NCBI GenBank assembly: GCA_017469265.1
Contig: JAFUGS010000008.1
Coordinates: 29,788 to 93,787, forward strand
Length of the DNA stretch: 64,000 nucleotides
From: Clostridia bacterium
GTDB lineage: Bacteria > Bacillota > Clostridia > Christensenellales > Aristaeellaceae
Reading direction: 5' to 3'
Shown here piece after piece: positions 52,401 to 62,068 of the stretch. The notes beneath the pieces are model-generated. The model did not search any database and was not told the DNA's origin. It saw only the letters and a list, made by a program, of their open reading frames with translations. The position numbers and the translations under genes are program-made. Positions within the stretch are counted from its first letter, which is position 1. Each line of letters starts with the position of its first letter.

Positions 52401-53790
52401 CCTGCCGGTTTATGTCCCTTCTGATGCGCTTTCAGCCCAGGATGAGAGCAACCCACGGGTCGCGCAGCCTTCCTGGTGGAACTCCACTTATTTTGATGAG
52501 ATTTATCATGCGCGTACAGCCTGGGAATTTCTCACCGCCTCCGCGCCGTATGAAACCAGCCATCCGCCCCTCGGGAAAGTACTCATGAGCTGGGGTGTGG
52601 CTGTATTCGGCATGACACCCTTTGGCTGGCGTTTTGCCGGTGCCCTGGCGGGTATCCTGATGCTGCCGGGGATTTATCTGGTCGTCAAACAGATGACCAA
52701 ATCCACAAGTCTCAGCGGATTCGCCTGCGGTCTTATGGCCCTGGACTGCATGCATCTGACACAGACACAGATCGCTACCATCGACAGTTTTCCGGTACTC
52801 TTTATCCTCTTTGCCTTCTTCTTCATGCTCCGATTCCTGCAATCCGACTGGCGGAAGGAAAAGCACAGCCGCGTATTGGCGGATCTGGGGCTGGGGGGCC
52901 TGTGCATGTCGCTGGCCATCGCCAGCAAATGGATTGGTATTTACGCCGGTGCCGGGTTGGGGATCCTTTTCTTCTGGCACGGATGGCGTATTTTGTCTCT
53001 GGACCGGCAGGAAAAAGGCGGAAAAGAAGCTGCAGGAAAGTCCCTGCTTCACGCTTTCGCATTCAGGCAGTTTTTCCATATATGCCTGTTTTGCGTCCTG
53101 TTCTATGTTGTTCTCCCTGTGATCGTATATCTGCTCAGCTACCTTCCTTACTTTGCTTACCGTCATCTGACTTCGCTTTCCGCCTACCTTTCCGCGGTGG
53201 CGGACAGTCAGCTCAGCATGTTTCAATATCACGCGACCCCCGGCCTTGGTATGGATCATCCCTTTTACTCTCCCTGGTATGAATGGCCGATTATCGAGAA
53301 ACCCATGTTCTATGCCACGAAACAGTATGTCTTTGCCGATGATCTTTCTTCCAGCATTTTCTGCATTGGCAATCCGATCCTTTGGTGGAGCGCGATCCCC
53401 GCGATGGCGGCATGCTTCTGGATGTGGGCGCGCAATCGGGAGGAAAGCCTGTATTCAGCCCATTGCTTTGTTTCGGTGGATTCCGCGCTGGACACAAACC
53501 TTGTTTTTCTGCTGGTTGGCTTCCTGGCGGAATATCTTCCCTGGATGCTGGTACCTCGCGGAACCTATATTTATCATTATTTTGCGAGTATACCATTCCT
53601 CATTTTCAGTATTACAGTCTGTTTTGAGCAGCTTCATACCCGTTTCCCCAGGTTTGAAAAAGCGGCGCAATGGGTTTTCCTGGCCATGGCCCTGCTGGCG
53701 ATGATTCTGTTTTTCCCTTATGTTACAGGAATATATGCACCGGTTTCCTGGCTGGACGCGGGCAGAAGTCTGCTGAAAATCTGGTATTGA
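49480..53790 (+). CDS. Giant double GT-C glycosyltransferase with two carbohydrate-binding-type modules
   Basis: 1436 residues from TTG at 49480, with GGAGGAATG upstream. Order: N-terminal hydrophobic helix (about 35-53); CBM4/9-like module (about 55-208, NLLANGSFEETDAQGN, FARLGGYSGESTGQAWFDDLRLEEV); first multi-helix GT-C domain (about 245-740) with DVNCFLSWG and FCDYPPAYTY; helix (about 808-826); discoidin (F5/8 C)-like module (about 835-945, RYVRITAHQINLA); second GT-C domain of protein-O-mannosyltransferase type (GT39; about 1000-1436) with YFDEIYHARTAWEF and HPPLGKVL. The Asp-Glu pair is the PMT catalytic motif. Donor is probably a polyprenyl-phosphate sugar; acceptors are unknown. Confidence 0.85.
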   Translation: MILTGNHLPQDGTGRKPTRGLWFRFSTFQGQKCRIGLFLILLHVLLLLCAGSAAENLLANGSFEETDAQGNLIGWSEDAYILEEGYTVFSVQAEEGNSDNHVASIRNIGANDARFSQTVSVEPESLYRFSGLIKAKNVQDGRGANLSIEGLYVFSESVFDTDGVWQRIEWYGETGEDQTTVTLFARLGGYSGESTGQAWFDDLRLEEVDAVPGDGIASRWYTQKQIGVYEEDEEDLQPSGASAAWPRLILLSLFYTIIALTCLQHLRARAFHHPEASADLSEDRKGKAVFIAGLLAALLLRMVISFYVSGYMVDVNCFLSWGGTMADVGPLRFYPATSFCDYPPAYTYILGLNALVCKWIPGLSEGAVRVVYRFIPALCDVLSCMVLERFFARRASSLPAFLRRGAILLLAFHPVTIMNSAAWGQMDSALALLILLVAVWAIEGRWHLALPCYMLAVLVKPQALMLGFLGLTAFLLCWIRQKSNRHSMLWGIGAAFAVLLIIVVPFSIHQDPFWIVSQYSETLASYPYATVNTANFYYLFDGNWDAIQYPAAKGAILMLAALSLTYGTYYFFQGRKYWKKIWIEGALAGLFSLFFILCAAGVTGASWSIVGIGAMAFAFLIVLSLYLRKKEISFLPYLGGLLFMILYVFGVKMHERYIFPAFLLLALAYGIQRDRRILVMLLGLTVTSFLNEGIVLDNSIRLGSAMGHLNQDTHILAQLLSLLNCMLTVYAVYAGVKMALPAVRGDEAPAPFAGGVNRKEKGKTIENEAPDGMGCAWTASSMPTILRDWKTDNRLHWRRKDTLLLTGITMIYAVISLVTLGSTKAPQTAWTSSEYTENVIFDLGESQENFAMLYFARVSRYDFSVAVSDDGMRWEDETWAQMDQGQCWKWKYVTESTASASGTRSYGSQRHWFSGRYVRITAHQINLALCEVLFRDDNGRQLPIVSVVREGGDETSPLYSDPENLTDEQNTFEGLPVYVPSDALSAQDESNPRVAQPSWWNSTYFDEIYHARTAWEFLTASAPYETSHPPLGKVLMSWGVAVFGMTPFGWRFAGALAGILMLPGIYLVVKQMTKSTSLSGFACGLMALDCMHLTQTQIATIDSFPVLFILFAFFFMLRFLQSDWRKEKHSRVLADLGLGGLCMSLAIASKWIGIYAGAGLGILFFWHGWRILSLDRQEKGGKEAAGKSLLHAFAFRQFFHICLFCVLFYVVLPVIVYLLSYLPYFAYRHLTSLSAYLSAVADSQLSMFQYHATPGLGMDHPFYSPWYEWPIIEKPMFYATKQYVFADDLSSSIFCIGNPILWWSAIPAMAACFWMWARNREESLYSAHCFVSVDSALDTNLVFLLVGFLAEYLPWMLVPRGTYIYHYFASIPFLIFSITVCFEQLHTRFPRFEKAAQWVFLAMALLAMILFFPYVTGIYAPVSWLDAGRSLLKIWY

Positions 53791-53803
53791 TGAGGATATA
53801 CCC

Positions 53804-55360
53804 ATGAAAGAAAAAATGGCTCAGACCCTGAGCTTCGGTCTCAATGGCGTCAGCGGTTTTCCCGTACAGGTGGAAGTGTTTTCCACTGGCGGCATGCCGG
53901 GAATGGAAATCATCGGGCTGCCGGATGCTTCTGTGCGCGAAAGCCGTGAACGCGTCAACGCGGCAGTTCTGAACTCCGGCTGCCAGATGCCGCCCCGAAG
54001 AATGACGATTAATCTGGCCCCGGCCGATACCCGTAAGGAAGGCCCTTCCTTTGATCTTCCGATCGCGGTGGGAATCCTGGCAGCAAACAGCGAAATCGCT
54101 GTTCGGGAGGATCTGGCGCTGGACCGGCTCGTGCTCTTTGGAGAATTGAGCCTGGACGGCCGCATACAGCCTGTGCGCGGCGCGCTGTCCATGGTGATTT
54201 CCGCCCGGGAGCAGGGACTGACTGATGTTATTCTTCCGGCGGATAACGCGCAGGAGGTCGCGTGTGTCCAGGGAATGCGGGTTTTCCCCGCGCATCATCT
54301 GCGGGAAGTCATTGATCATCTGGAAGGAAGCGCGCCCATCGTTCCACAAACCCAGCGTTCTTATGATTCGCTGCTCCAGCAGGCATCTGCCGTCATGGAT
54401 CTCAGTCAGGTCAAAGGCCAGCAGGGCGCCCGGCGCGCCCTGGAGGTTGCCGCAGCAGGCGGTCATAATATGCTGATGATTGGCGCTCCGGGCAGCGGCA
54501 AAACCATGCTGGCCCGATGCCTTCCCGGGATTCTTCCGCCTCTCAGCTTCGAGGAATCCATGGAAACCACCCGGATTCATTCCATCGCTGGCCAGCTTCC
54601 AGCAGGCAGCGGCCTGATGGTTCAGCGCCCTTTCCGCTCTCCACATCACAGCGCTTCTGTTGCCGCGCTTGTGGGGGGTGGTTCCAACGCGCAGCCCGGA
54701 GAAGTGTCCCTGGCGCACAACGGGGTGCTTTTTCTGGATGAGCTGCCGGAATTCAGCCGCTCCGCGCTGGAGTCCCTTCGGCAGCCGCTGGAAGATGGAG
54801 TGGTTACTGTTTCCCGGGTGCGTCATCAGGCAAGGTATCAATCATCCTTCATGCTGGTGGCGGGAATGAATCCGTGTCCCTGTGGCTACTACGGCAGCCG
54901 TCAGCGGGAATGCCGCTGTACGCCGGTAGAAATACGCCGCTATCTGGATCAGGTTTCCGGACCGCTTCTGGACCGGATCGACATCCAGATTGAGGTTGAT
55001 TCTGTCCCGGTGCAGGAAATCCGCAGCGCCGCGTCGGCCGAAAGCTCCTCTGTTGTCGCGTCAAGGGTATTATCGGCACGCAGGAAGCAACAGGCGCGAT
55101 ATCATGGAACATCCATCCACTGTAACGCGCAGCTGGACAACACCGGTATTCGGGAATTCTGTGTCCTGACGCCGGAAGCGGAAACGTTGTTTCATCTTGC
55201 GGTAGACCGAATGCGGCTCAGCATGCGCGCGTATCATCGGGTGCTGAAAGTCGCACGTACCATTGCGGATCTGGCGGAGCAGGACAGCATCGGTCCCAAT
55301 GAAATTGCGGAAGCCGTCCAGTATCGCGAACTGGATCAAAAGTACTGGCAAAACCGTTGA
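53804..55360 (+). CDS. comM: YifB/ComM family Mg-chelatase-like AAA ATPase
   Basis: 518 residues. An N-terminal ChlI-like domain (about 1-170, GLPDASVRESRERVNAAVLNSG) is followed by Walker A MIGAPGSGKTMLAR, Walker B LFLDELPEF, and a Cys pattern CPCGYYGSRQRECRC. ComM is a hexameric helicase promoting branch migration during transformation. It is directly followed by dprA, another competence gene. Start at 53804 is the usual YifB start. Confidence 0.93.
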   Translation: MKEKMAQTLSFGLNGVSGFPVQVEVFSTGGMPGMEIIGLPDASVRESRERVNAAVLNSGCQMPPRRMTINLAPADTRKEGPSFDLPIAVGILAANSEIAVREDLALDRLVLFGELSLDGRIQPVRGALSMVISAREQGLTDVILPADNAQEVACVQGMRVFPAHHLREVIDHLEGSAPIVPQTQRSYDSLLQQASAVMDLSQVKGQQGARRALEVAAAGGHNMLMIGAPGSGKTMLARCLPGILPPLSFEESMETTRIHSIAGQLPAGSGLMVQRPFRSPHHSASVAALVGGGSNAQPGEVSLAHNGVLFLDELPEFSRSALESLRQPLEDGVVTVSRVRHQARYQSSFMLVAGMNPCPCGYYGSRQRECRCTPVEIRRYLDQVSGPLLDRIDIQIEVDSVPVQEIRSAASAESSSVVASRVLSARRKQQARYHGTSIHCNAQLDNTGIREFCVLTPEAETLFHLAVDRMRLSMRAYHRVLKVARTIADLAEQDSIGPNEIAEAVQYRELDQKYWQNR

Positions 55361-55442
55361 GACGGTGCGCTCATGACCACATCCCCATAAATCGTGTTTA
55401 TTCCCGGTTCCATCCCACCACTGGATTGGAGGCGTCGTTGTA

Positions 55443-56567
55443 TTGTCCGAAGTTACCCGCGAGGGCTGCCTGGCCTGGCTGGCCGGCGCCGGATTGTCCC
55501 CGGAGGAGATGAAAGCGCTTTTCGCACTGGAAACCGACCCTGTACAGCTTCACGATTCCTGGATGCGGTCCGAAACCTTCCGCCGGGATGCTGCACTTCC
55601 GGAGAAAATTTGTCGTGCGCTCACGCAGTCCGGCGCTCACAATTCGATCGTTCACGATTCCAGGCTGATCGCTCAAATGTCCATTCATGCATTTACGATA
55701 CTGGACCCATGCTATCCTCCGCGTCTGCGTCCCCTCCCGAATGCTCCGGCCATCCTCTTCTGTCAGGGAAACCTTGCCGCGCTGGACGGACCTTCAGTTT
55801 CTGTGGTTGGCAGCCGGAACGCTTCCCTGAAAGGACTGGAAGCAACCAGGACCATAACCGAGCAGCTGAGCCGCGCCGGCGTTCGTGTGATCAGCGGTCT
55901 GGCCTATGGAATTGACGCCGCTGCGCACCAGGGCTGTCTCCGCGGGCCAAGTCCAACCATTGCTGTTCTTGGATGCGGCCTGGATCAGAATTATCCGGCG
56001 GAAAACGCGGCCCTGCGCCGTCAGATTCTGGAAAAATCCGGCCTGGTGCTCAGTGAATACGCGCCGGGGGAAAAGCCGCTGGGGTGGCATTTCCCCTTTC
56101 GGAACCGGATTGTTACGGGTCTGGGTGACTGTCTTGTGGTCATGGAAGCGCAGATTCGTTCTGGATCCATGACCTCCGTGCAGCATGCGCTGGATCAGGG
56201 AAGGGAAGTCTTTGTCTATCCGGGAGATCCTGATTCACGGAAAAGCGAGGGCAATCACCAGCTGCTGCGGGAAGGGGCGAATTACTTCACAACAGCACAG
56301 GATTTGCTGGAAGATATGGGCTGGCTTGACAAGGCGGCGCCACTGATGCAAAATACTTCTCGCACACAGGAAACGGATGCCTCCCTTTCCGCGGGGGAAA
56401 AAACACTGTGTCAACAGCTCTCCCGCGGCGAGCAGAGCTTTGATGAGCTTTGCGCGGCGCTGCGCTGTACCGCGGCGGAGCTGAACGCAAATCTGTCCAT
56501 GCTGCAGATTCGGGGGTACGTACGGGCACTGCCCGGAAAAAGATACCAACTTCTTGGAGAGGAATGA
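55443..56567 (+). CDS. dprA: DNA-processing protein DprA
   Basis: 374 residues from TTG at 55443, 10 bases after GGAGG. The Rossmann core has VVGSRNASLKGLEATR, GLAYGIDAAAHQGCL, VLGCGLDQNYPAEN and FPFRNRIVTGLGDCLVVMEA. A C-terminal winged-helix domain (about 320-374) follows. DprA loads RecA on incoming ssDNA in natural transformation. Its stop overlaps the topA start by ATGA. Confidence 0.95.
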   Translation: MSEVTREGCLAWLAGAGLSPEEMKALFALETDPVQLHDSWMRSETFRRDAALPEKICRALTQSGAHNSIVHDSRLIAQMSIHAFTILDPCYPPRLRPLPNAPAILFCQGNLAALDGPSVSVVGSRNASLKGLEATRTITEQLSRAGVRVISGLAYGIDAAAHQGCLRGPSPTIAVLGCGLDQNYPAENAALRRQILEKSGLVLSEYAPGEKPLGWHFPFRNRIVTGLGDCLVVMEAQIRSGSMTSVQHALDQGREVFVYPGDPDSRKSEGNHQLLREGANYFTTAQDLLEDMGWLDKAAPLMQNTSRTQETDASLSAGEKTLCQQLSRGEQSFDELCAALRCTAAELNANLSMLQIRGYVRALPGKRYQLLGEE

Positions 56568-58702
56568 AATCACTGATGCCGACCGAAACAAAAAAGAAAC
56601 TGATCATTGTGGAATCTCCCGCAAAGGCGCGGACGATCACCCGCTATCTGGGGAAAGGGTATAAAGTCGAAGCATCTCAGGGACATGTCTGCGACCTGCC
56701 CAAAAGCCAGCTGGGGGTGGATCCTGACAATGATTTTGAGATGAAGTATATCACCATCAGAGGACGGGGCGAGATCCTGTCCCGCATCCGGAAAGAAGCG
56801 AAATCCGCGAAGGAAATCTATTTCGCGACAGACCCTGACCGGGAAGGGGAGGCCATCAGCTGGCATCTGTACCATATTCTGGGGGTAGATGAAAAGAAGC
56901 CATGCCGCATCGAGTTCCATGAGGTAACCAAGAAAGCGGTGCAGACCGCGATCAAGCATCCACGCCAGCTGGACATGGGGCGAGTGGATGCGCAGCAGGC
57001 CAGAAGGGCTCTGGATCGACTGGTCGGTTATAAAATCAGCCCGCTGCTCTGGACAAAAATCAAAAAAGGGCTCTCCGCCGGCCGTGTACAGAGTGTAGCG
57101 ACAAAGATGGTGGTGGACAGAGAGCAGGAAATCAATGATTTTATCCCGGAAGAGTTCTGGGAGATTCATGTAACCTGCACAGGAGAAAAAAAAGGCGGTT
57201 CTTTCAAACTGGACACACATCTTACCGCCATCGGCGGCCAAAAAGTAAAGATCACCAGCGCCTCGGAAGCGGAAGCCGCGGTCTCTATGCTCAGAAAGGC
57301 TTCCTTTTCCATTCAGGATGTAAAAATACGGGAACGCAAACGTCTGCCCGCTCCGCCTTTCACCACTTCCAGCCTCCAGCAGGAAGCCAGCCGGAAGCTG
57401 AATTTTACCACGGCGCGCACCATGCAGGTTGTTCAGCAGCTGTACGAAGGCATTGATCTGGCCGGTGAGGGGACCCAGGGCCTGGTAACCTATATTCGTA
57501 CCGACTCGGTCCGCGTCAGCGAAGAAGCGCTCACGGCCGTTCGGGCCTATATTCCTGAAAAGTTCGGCGCAAACTATCTTCCGGAGAAAGCGATGGAGTA
57601 TAAGGGAAGGCAGAACGCGCAGGACGCGCATGAAGCCATCCGCCCCACGGATGTGTCCCGTACCCCGGAATCCATTAAGGGTTCCCTGTCCAGGGATCAG
57701 TTTATGCTCTATCGACTGATCTATAATCGCTTTGTAGCCAGCCAGATGGCGCCCGCTGTTTATCAGACGCTTTCAGCGGACATCGGGGACGAACAGATGA
57801 CCCTCCATTACTACGGCGAGCATAAAATCTTTCCCGGCTTTACCACGCTCTACGAGGAATCCACAGACGAAGAGCCGGAGCAGAAGGAATCCGTTTTACC
57901 GGAATTACGCGTAGGACAGAAACTGAAGCTGGAAAATATCGACCCGCAGCAGCATTTTACCCAGCCTCCGCCCCGCTTCACGGAAGCTTCCCTGGTCAAA
58001 ACCCTGGAGGAAAACGGCATCGGCCGTCCGTCTACTTACGCGCCGACCATCACCACCATCATTTCCCGCGGATATGTCACCCGGGAGAAGAAACGCCTTT
58101 ATCCCACGGAGCTTGGAAATATGGTCACCGGGCTTATGCAGGATTATTTCAGCCGGATTGTGGACACGGAATTCACTGCGGAAATGGAAAGCCAGCTGGA
58201 TCTCGTGGAAGCTGGCAGCGCAGACTGGAAGCAGATTCTTCGCGATTTTTATCCGACGTTTGAACAGGAGCTTTCCGTTGCCGAAAAGGAAGTTGAAAAG
58301 GTTGAGCTTCAGGAAGAGGAAAGCGACGTCATCTGCGACCAGTGCGGGGCAAAAATGGTCTATAAAATGGGCAGATACGGCCGATTCCTGGCCTGTCCGA
58401 ATTTCCCCGCCTGCCGGAACACAAAACCCATTCTGACCTATCTGGACGCGCCGTGCCCCCGTTGCGGCAAGCGGCTTCTGGAAAAAACGAGCAAGAAAAA
58501 CCGGAAATTCTACGGCTGTGAGGGATATCCGGAATGTGACTTTGTTTCCTGGGATAAGCCCGTTTCGGAAAAATGCCCGAAATGCGGTTCTTATATGGTG
58601 GAAAAGCGGAACAGCCGTCAGGGTCTTCAGCATGTTTGTGCCAACGAGGCCTGCAGATTCCGTGTAACGGTAAATCAGCCGGAGGACACGGACGATGCGT
58701 GA
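56564..58702 (+). CDS. topA: DNA topoisomerase I
   Basis: 712 residues from ATG at 56564; ATG at 56576 is an alternative. Type IA topoisomerase relaxing negative supercoils. TOPRIM motif [12 protein letters not shown] and [15 protein letters not shown], the catalytic Tyr in [14 protein letters not shown], and [17 protein letters not shown]. The C-terminus has three zinc-ribbon-like Cys4 modules (about residues 590-700): CDQC...CPNFPAC, CPRC...CEGYPEC and CPKC...CANEAC. The order dprA-topA-trmFO is the normal Firmicute one. Confidence 0.97.
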   Translation: MKSLMPTETKKKLIIVESPAKARTITRYLGKGYKVEASQGHVCDLPKSQLGVDPDNDFEMKYITIRGRGEILSRIRKEAKSAKEIYFATDPDREGEAISWHLYHILGVDEKKPCRIEFHEVTKKAVQTAIKHPRQLDMGRVDAQQARRALDRLVGYKISPLLWTKIKKGLSAGRVQSVATKMVVDREQEINDFIPEEFWEIHVTCTGEKKGGSFKLDTHLTAIGGQKVKITSASEAEAAVSMLRKASFSIQDVKIRERKRLPAPPFTTSSLQQEASRKLNFTTARTMQVVQQLYEGIDLAGEGTQGLVTYIRTDSVRVSEEALTAVRAYIPEKFGANYLPEKAMEYKGRQNAQDAHEAIRPTDVSRTPESIKGSLSRDQFMLYRLIYNRFVASQMAPAVYQTLSADIGDEQMTLHYYGEHKIFPGFTTLYEESTDEEPEQKESVLPELRVGQKLKLENIDPQQHFTQPPPRFTEASLVKTLEENGIGRPSTYAPTITTIISRGYVTREKKRLYPTELGNMVTGLMQDYFSRIVDTEFTAEMESQLDLVEAGSADWKQILRDFYPTFEQELSVAEKEVEKVELQEEESDVICDQCGAKMVYKMGRYGRFLACPNFPACRNTKPILTYLDAPCPRCGKRLLEKTSKKNRKFYGCEGYPECDFVSWDKPVSEKCPKCGSYMVEKRNSRQGLQHVCANEACRFRVTVNQPEDTDDA

Positions 58703-60026
58703 TCTGCATGCCATTGTGATCGGGGCAGGACTGGCGGGCAGCGAAGCGGCATGGCAGCTTGCCAAAAGGGGAATTCATGTTTCCCTGTACGAAATGAAGC
58801 CTGAAAAAATGTCCCCCGCCCATCATTCATCCTCCTTTGCGGAGCTGGTTTGTTCGAACAGCTTTCGCGCGGATCGGCTGACCAACGCCGTTGGGCTCCT
58901 GAAGGAGGAAATGCGCAGGCTGGATTCGCTGATCCTCTCAGCGGCGGATCATCATCGGGTTCCCGCTGGCGGAGCTTTGGCGGTCGATCGGGAAGGTTTC
59001 TCCGGAGAAGTGACCGAGCGCCTGCTGGCTTTGCCGAATGTCGAACTTTTCAGGGAAGAGGTCGTCTCCATCCCCGCCGGTCCGGTCATCATTGCCACCG
59101 GCCCCCTTACCAGCGAACCCCTTGCCAGGGAGATAGCCTGTCTGCCGGGCCTGAAAACGCTGAATTTCTATGACGCGGCAGCGCCAGTGGTAACAAAGGA
59201 TTCGCTGGATTTGTCCAAAGTCTACCGGATGAGCCGCTACGGAAGGGGAGACGATTATCTCAACTGCCCGATGTCAGAGGAGAACTATAACGCCTTCATC
59301 GACGCGCTGCTTACCGCGGAAACGGCAGAGGTGCATGGATTCGAGGAATCCAGCGTATTCGAGGGCTGCATGCCCATTGAGAGTATGGCCAGGCGCGGAC
59401 GGATGGTGCCTGCCTTCGGCCCGATGAAACCGGTTGGCCTCAAAACAGAAGAAATGGAAAAGAGACCCTTTGCGGTTGTTCAGCTTCGTCAGGATGACGC
59501 AGCAGATACGCTCTATAATATCGTCGGTTTTCAGACGAGACTGAAATGGCCTGAACAGAAAAGGGTATTCGGCATGATTCCCGGACTCGAAAACGCCGTG
59601 TTCGCGCGGTACGGCGTCATGCATCGAAACACCTTCCTTTCCAGCCCTGGTTTCCTCTCCGAGCGTTTTGAAATGCTTCAGCGACCCGGATGCTATTTTG
59701 CCGGCCAGATGACCGGTGTCGAGGGATATGTGGAAAGCGCGGCCAGCGGGCTGGTCTGCGGGATCTCTTTGTCCAGGGATCTTCTTGGACTTGCGCCGGT
59801 TTCCTGGCCGGGTTTCACCGCACTGGGGGCCATGGGCCGGTATGTTTCCGCGCCAAACCGCCATTTTCAGCCCATGAACTGTGCCTTTGGGCTGATTGAT
59901 CCGCTGCCCGTTGAACCGGGCAAAAAACCGATTCGGAATAAAGTGGCGCGCTATGAGGCCATCGCGGCCAGATCCCTGAAGTATTGGGATACAGAGGCAG
60001 CTTCCATCAACCGTGCGTCATTATGA
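58695..60026 (+). CDS. trmFO: tRNA m5U54 methyltransferase TrmFO (folate/FAD dependent)
   Basis: 443 residues, overlapping topA by 8 bases. FAD-binding [19 protein letters not shown] at the N-terminus and the family blocks [35 protein letters not shown] and RHTYFLSS-like [10 protein letters not shown]. It makes m5U54 in the T loop using methylene-tetrahydrofolate, unlike SAM-dependent TrmA. Methylene-THF is the substrate of FolD, encoded elsewhere in the window. Confidence 0.96.
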   Translation: MRDLHAIVIGAGLAGSEAAWQLAKRGIHVSLYEMKPEKMSPAHHSSSFAELVCSNSFRADRLTNAVGLLKEEMRRLDSLILSAADHHRVPAGGALAVDREGFSGEVTERLLALPNVELFREEVVSIPAGPVIIATGPLTSEPLAREIACLPGLKTLNFYDAAAPVVTKDSLDLSKVYRMSRYGRGDDYLNCPMSEENYNAFIDALLTAETAEVHGFEESSVFEGCMPIESMARRGRMVPAFGPMKPVGLKTEEMEKRPFAVVQLRQDDAADTLYNIVGFQTRLKWPEQKRVFGMIPGLENAVFARYGVMHRNTFLSSPGFLSERFEMLQRPGCYFAGQMTGVEGYVESAASGLVCGISLSRDLLGLAPVSWPGFTALGAMGRYVSAPNRHFQPMNCAFGLIDPLPVEPGKKPIRNKVARYEAIAARSLKYWDTEAASINRASL

Positions 60027-60092
60027 AATGCAGGACAGGGAGATTGGCGATCAGCTGGCATCCCAGTCCCGGAGAAGAAAGGAAAAAATGCC

Positions 60093-60635
60093 ATGAGTAA
60101 CAGTCCATTCCGCGGAACCACCATCTGCGCTGTCAGGAAGGATGGTCATATCGCCATTGCAGGGGACGGACAGGTGACGATGGGGGAGAATACGATTTTT
60201 AAAACGACCGCCCGAAAGGTTCGCCGTCTCTATCATGGGCAGGTAGCCGTCGGGTTCGCGGGAAGCGTGGTCGACGCTTTTACGCTCTGTGAAAAATTCG
60301 AGGAGAAGCTTCAGCAATGCGGCGGTAATCTGGAGAAGGCCGCTGTCGCGCTGGCTCAAACCTGGCGTGGGGATCAAACCATGCGTCAACTGGAGTCCAT
60401 GATGATTGTTGCGGATCGGGATACGCTTCTGGTTCTCAGCGGCACCGGCGAAGTGATCGATCCGGACGAAGGAATCGCCGCGATTGGGTCCGGCGGCAAT
60501 TACGCCCTGGCGGCCGCTAGGGCGCTGGTGCAGAATACGGAGCTGTCCGCCCATGAAATTGCGGAAAAGGCACTGCGCATCGCGGCAAGTATCTGCGTCT
60601 TTACGAACGACAACATTATTGTGGAAGACGTGTGA
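60093..60635 (+). CDS. hslV: ATP-dependent protease subunit HslV (ClpQ)
   Basis: 180 residues. The 20S-proteasome-like peptidase of HslVU: after cleavage of the leader MSNSPFRG the N-terminal Thr9 of [11 protein letters not shown] becomes the nucleophile. AGDGQVTMG and [19 protein letters not shown] are typical. The gene that usually precedes it in Firmicutes (xerC/codV recombinase) is absent here. Confidence 0.96.
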   Translation: MSNSPFRGTTICAVRKDGHIAIAGDGQVTMGENTIFKTTARKVRRLYHGQVAVGFAGSVVDAFTLCEKFEEKLQQCGGNLEKAAVALAQTWRGDQTMRQLESMMIVADRDTLLVLSGTGEVIDPDEGIAAIGSGGNYALAAARALVQNTELSAHEIAEKALRIAASICVFTNDNIIVEDV

Positions 60636-60645
60636 GGTGAAGAAA

Positions 60646-62010
60646 ATGGAACTTACGCCCAGACAGATTGTGCATGAACTGGATCGATACATTGTCGGTC
60701 AGGATGAAGCAAAAAAGTCCGTCGCGATCGCGCTGCGGAACCGCTACCGGCGCAGCCGCGTGGAGGAATCGCTCCGGGAGGAAATCAGCCCAAAGAATAT
60801 TCTGATGGTTGGACCAACCGGTGTCGGAAAAACAGAGATCGCCCGGCGGCTGGCCCGGCTGGTCAATGCGCCTTTCATAAAGGTCGAAGCAACAAAATTC
60901 ACGGAGGTGGGCTATGTAGGCCGTGATGTGGAGAGTATCATCCGTGATCTGACGGAGAACGCGATCCGCATGGTCCGTCGGGAGCATGAGGAGCGGGTGA
61001 TGCCCCGCGCGAAGGTTCTGGCGGAAGACGCCCTGGCGGATCTGCTCGCGCGCGGTCCCAGAAAAAATACTGCCGGCAATCCATTGGACTATCTTCTGGG
61101 CCGGCAGAAGGAATCGGCGCCTTCCGGGGAGGAAAACACAGCCCTGGCCCGGAGAAAGGAGGATATCCGTCAGCAGCTGCTTCGGGGAGAAATTGAAGAG
61201 AATGAGCTGGAAATCGAGGTAGAGGAAGAGATGCCCACCCTCGAGGTTGGCGGAAACAGTATTTCTCTGGGTGATATGATGGGCAATATGATGCCGCGCC
61301 AGACGCGTACACGCCATGTAAAGGTGCGGGACGCGCGTAAAATCCTGACGGAGCAGGAGGCCGCCAAACTGATCGATAACGACGCGGTGCAGGAGGAGGC
61401 CATTCGGCGGACGGAGCAAAACGGCATTGTTTTCATTGATGAAATTGACAAAATCGCTTCGTCATCGTCCGGACATGGCCCGGATGTAAGCCGCGAAGGA
61501 GTTCAGCGGGATATTCTGCCCATCGTGGAAGGATGCACGGTCAACACCAAGTATGGTGCGGTAAAAACAGATTACATGCTCTTCATTGCCGCCGGCGCTT
61601 TCCATGTCAGTAAAGTTTCCGATCTGATTCCGGAACTCCAGGGTCGTTTTCCTGTGCATGTCCAGCTGCAGAGCCTGACGAAAGCGGATTTTGAGCGCAT
61701 TCTGACTGAACCGGAAAACGCCCTGACCAGACAGTATAAAGCACTGCTGGCGGTTGACCGTGTGATGCTGGAGTTTGATGAAAGCGCTATTTCCGCCATC
61801 GCTCAGGCTGCCTGCAACGCAAATGATAACGAGGAAGATATCGGCGCGCGTCGTCTGCACGCCATTTTCGAAGAGCTGCTGGAGGACATCAGCTTTAATG
61901 CGGGTGATGAAAACATGCCGCCGTTTTCACTGACAATCGATGCGAAATATGTGGAGGATCACCTGAAAGAGGAAAGCAAAGCGGTCGATCTGAAAAAGTA
62001 CATCCTGTAA
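60646..62010 (+). CDS. hslU: ATP-dependent protease ATPase subunit HslU (ClpY)
   Basis: 454 residues from ATG at 60646, 10 bases after the hslV stop. AAA+ unfoldase for HslV: ELTPRQIVHELDRYIVGQDEAKKS, Walker A GPTGVGKTEIARRLA, the pore motif EVGYVGRDVES, Walker B IVFIDEIDKIAS, then a variable intermediate domain (about 110-235) and a C-terminal sensor II region. codY, the usual next gene in Bacillus, is replaced by proC. Confidence 0.97.
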   Translation: MELTPRQIVHELDRYIVGQDEAKKSVAIALRNRYRRSRVEESLREEISPKNILMVGPTGVGKTEIARRLARLVNAPFIKVEATKFTEVGYVGRDVESIIRDLTENAIRMVRREHEERVMPRAKVLAEDALADLLARGPRKNTAGNPLDYLLGRQKESAPSGEENTALARRKEDIRQQLLRGEIEENELEIEVEEEMPTLEVGGNSISLGDMMGNMMPRQTRTRHVKVRDARKILTEQEAAKLIDNDAVQEEAIRRTEQNGIVFIDEIDKIASSSSGHGPDVSREGVQRDILPIVEGCTVNTKYGAVKTDYMLFIAAGAFHVSKVSDLIPELQGRFPVHVQLQSLTKADFERILTEPENALTRQYKALLAVDRVMLEFDESAISAIAQAACNANDNEEDIGARRLHAIFEELLEDISFNAGDENMPPFSLTIDAKYVEDHLKEESKAVDLKKYIL

Positions 62011-62068
62011 ACGATTATACCTATATATTGTTCCATGCTTCAGAATCGAATGAGGGAGGGCAAATCCA

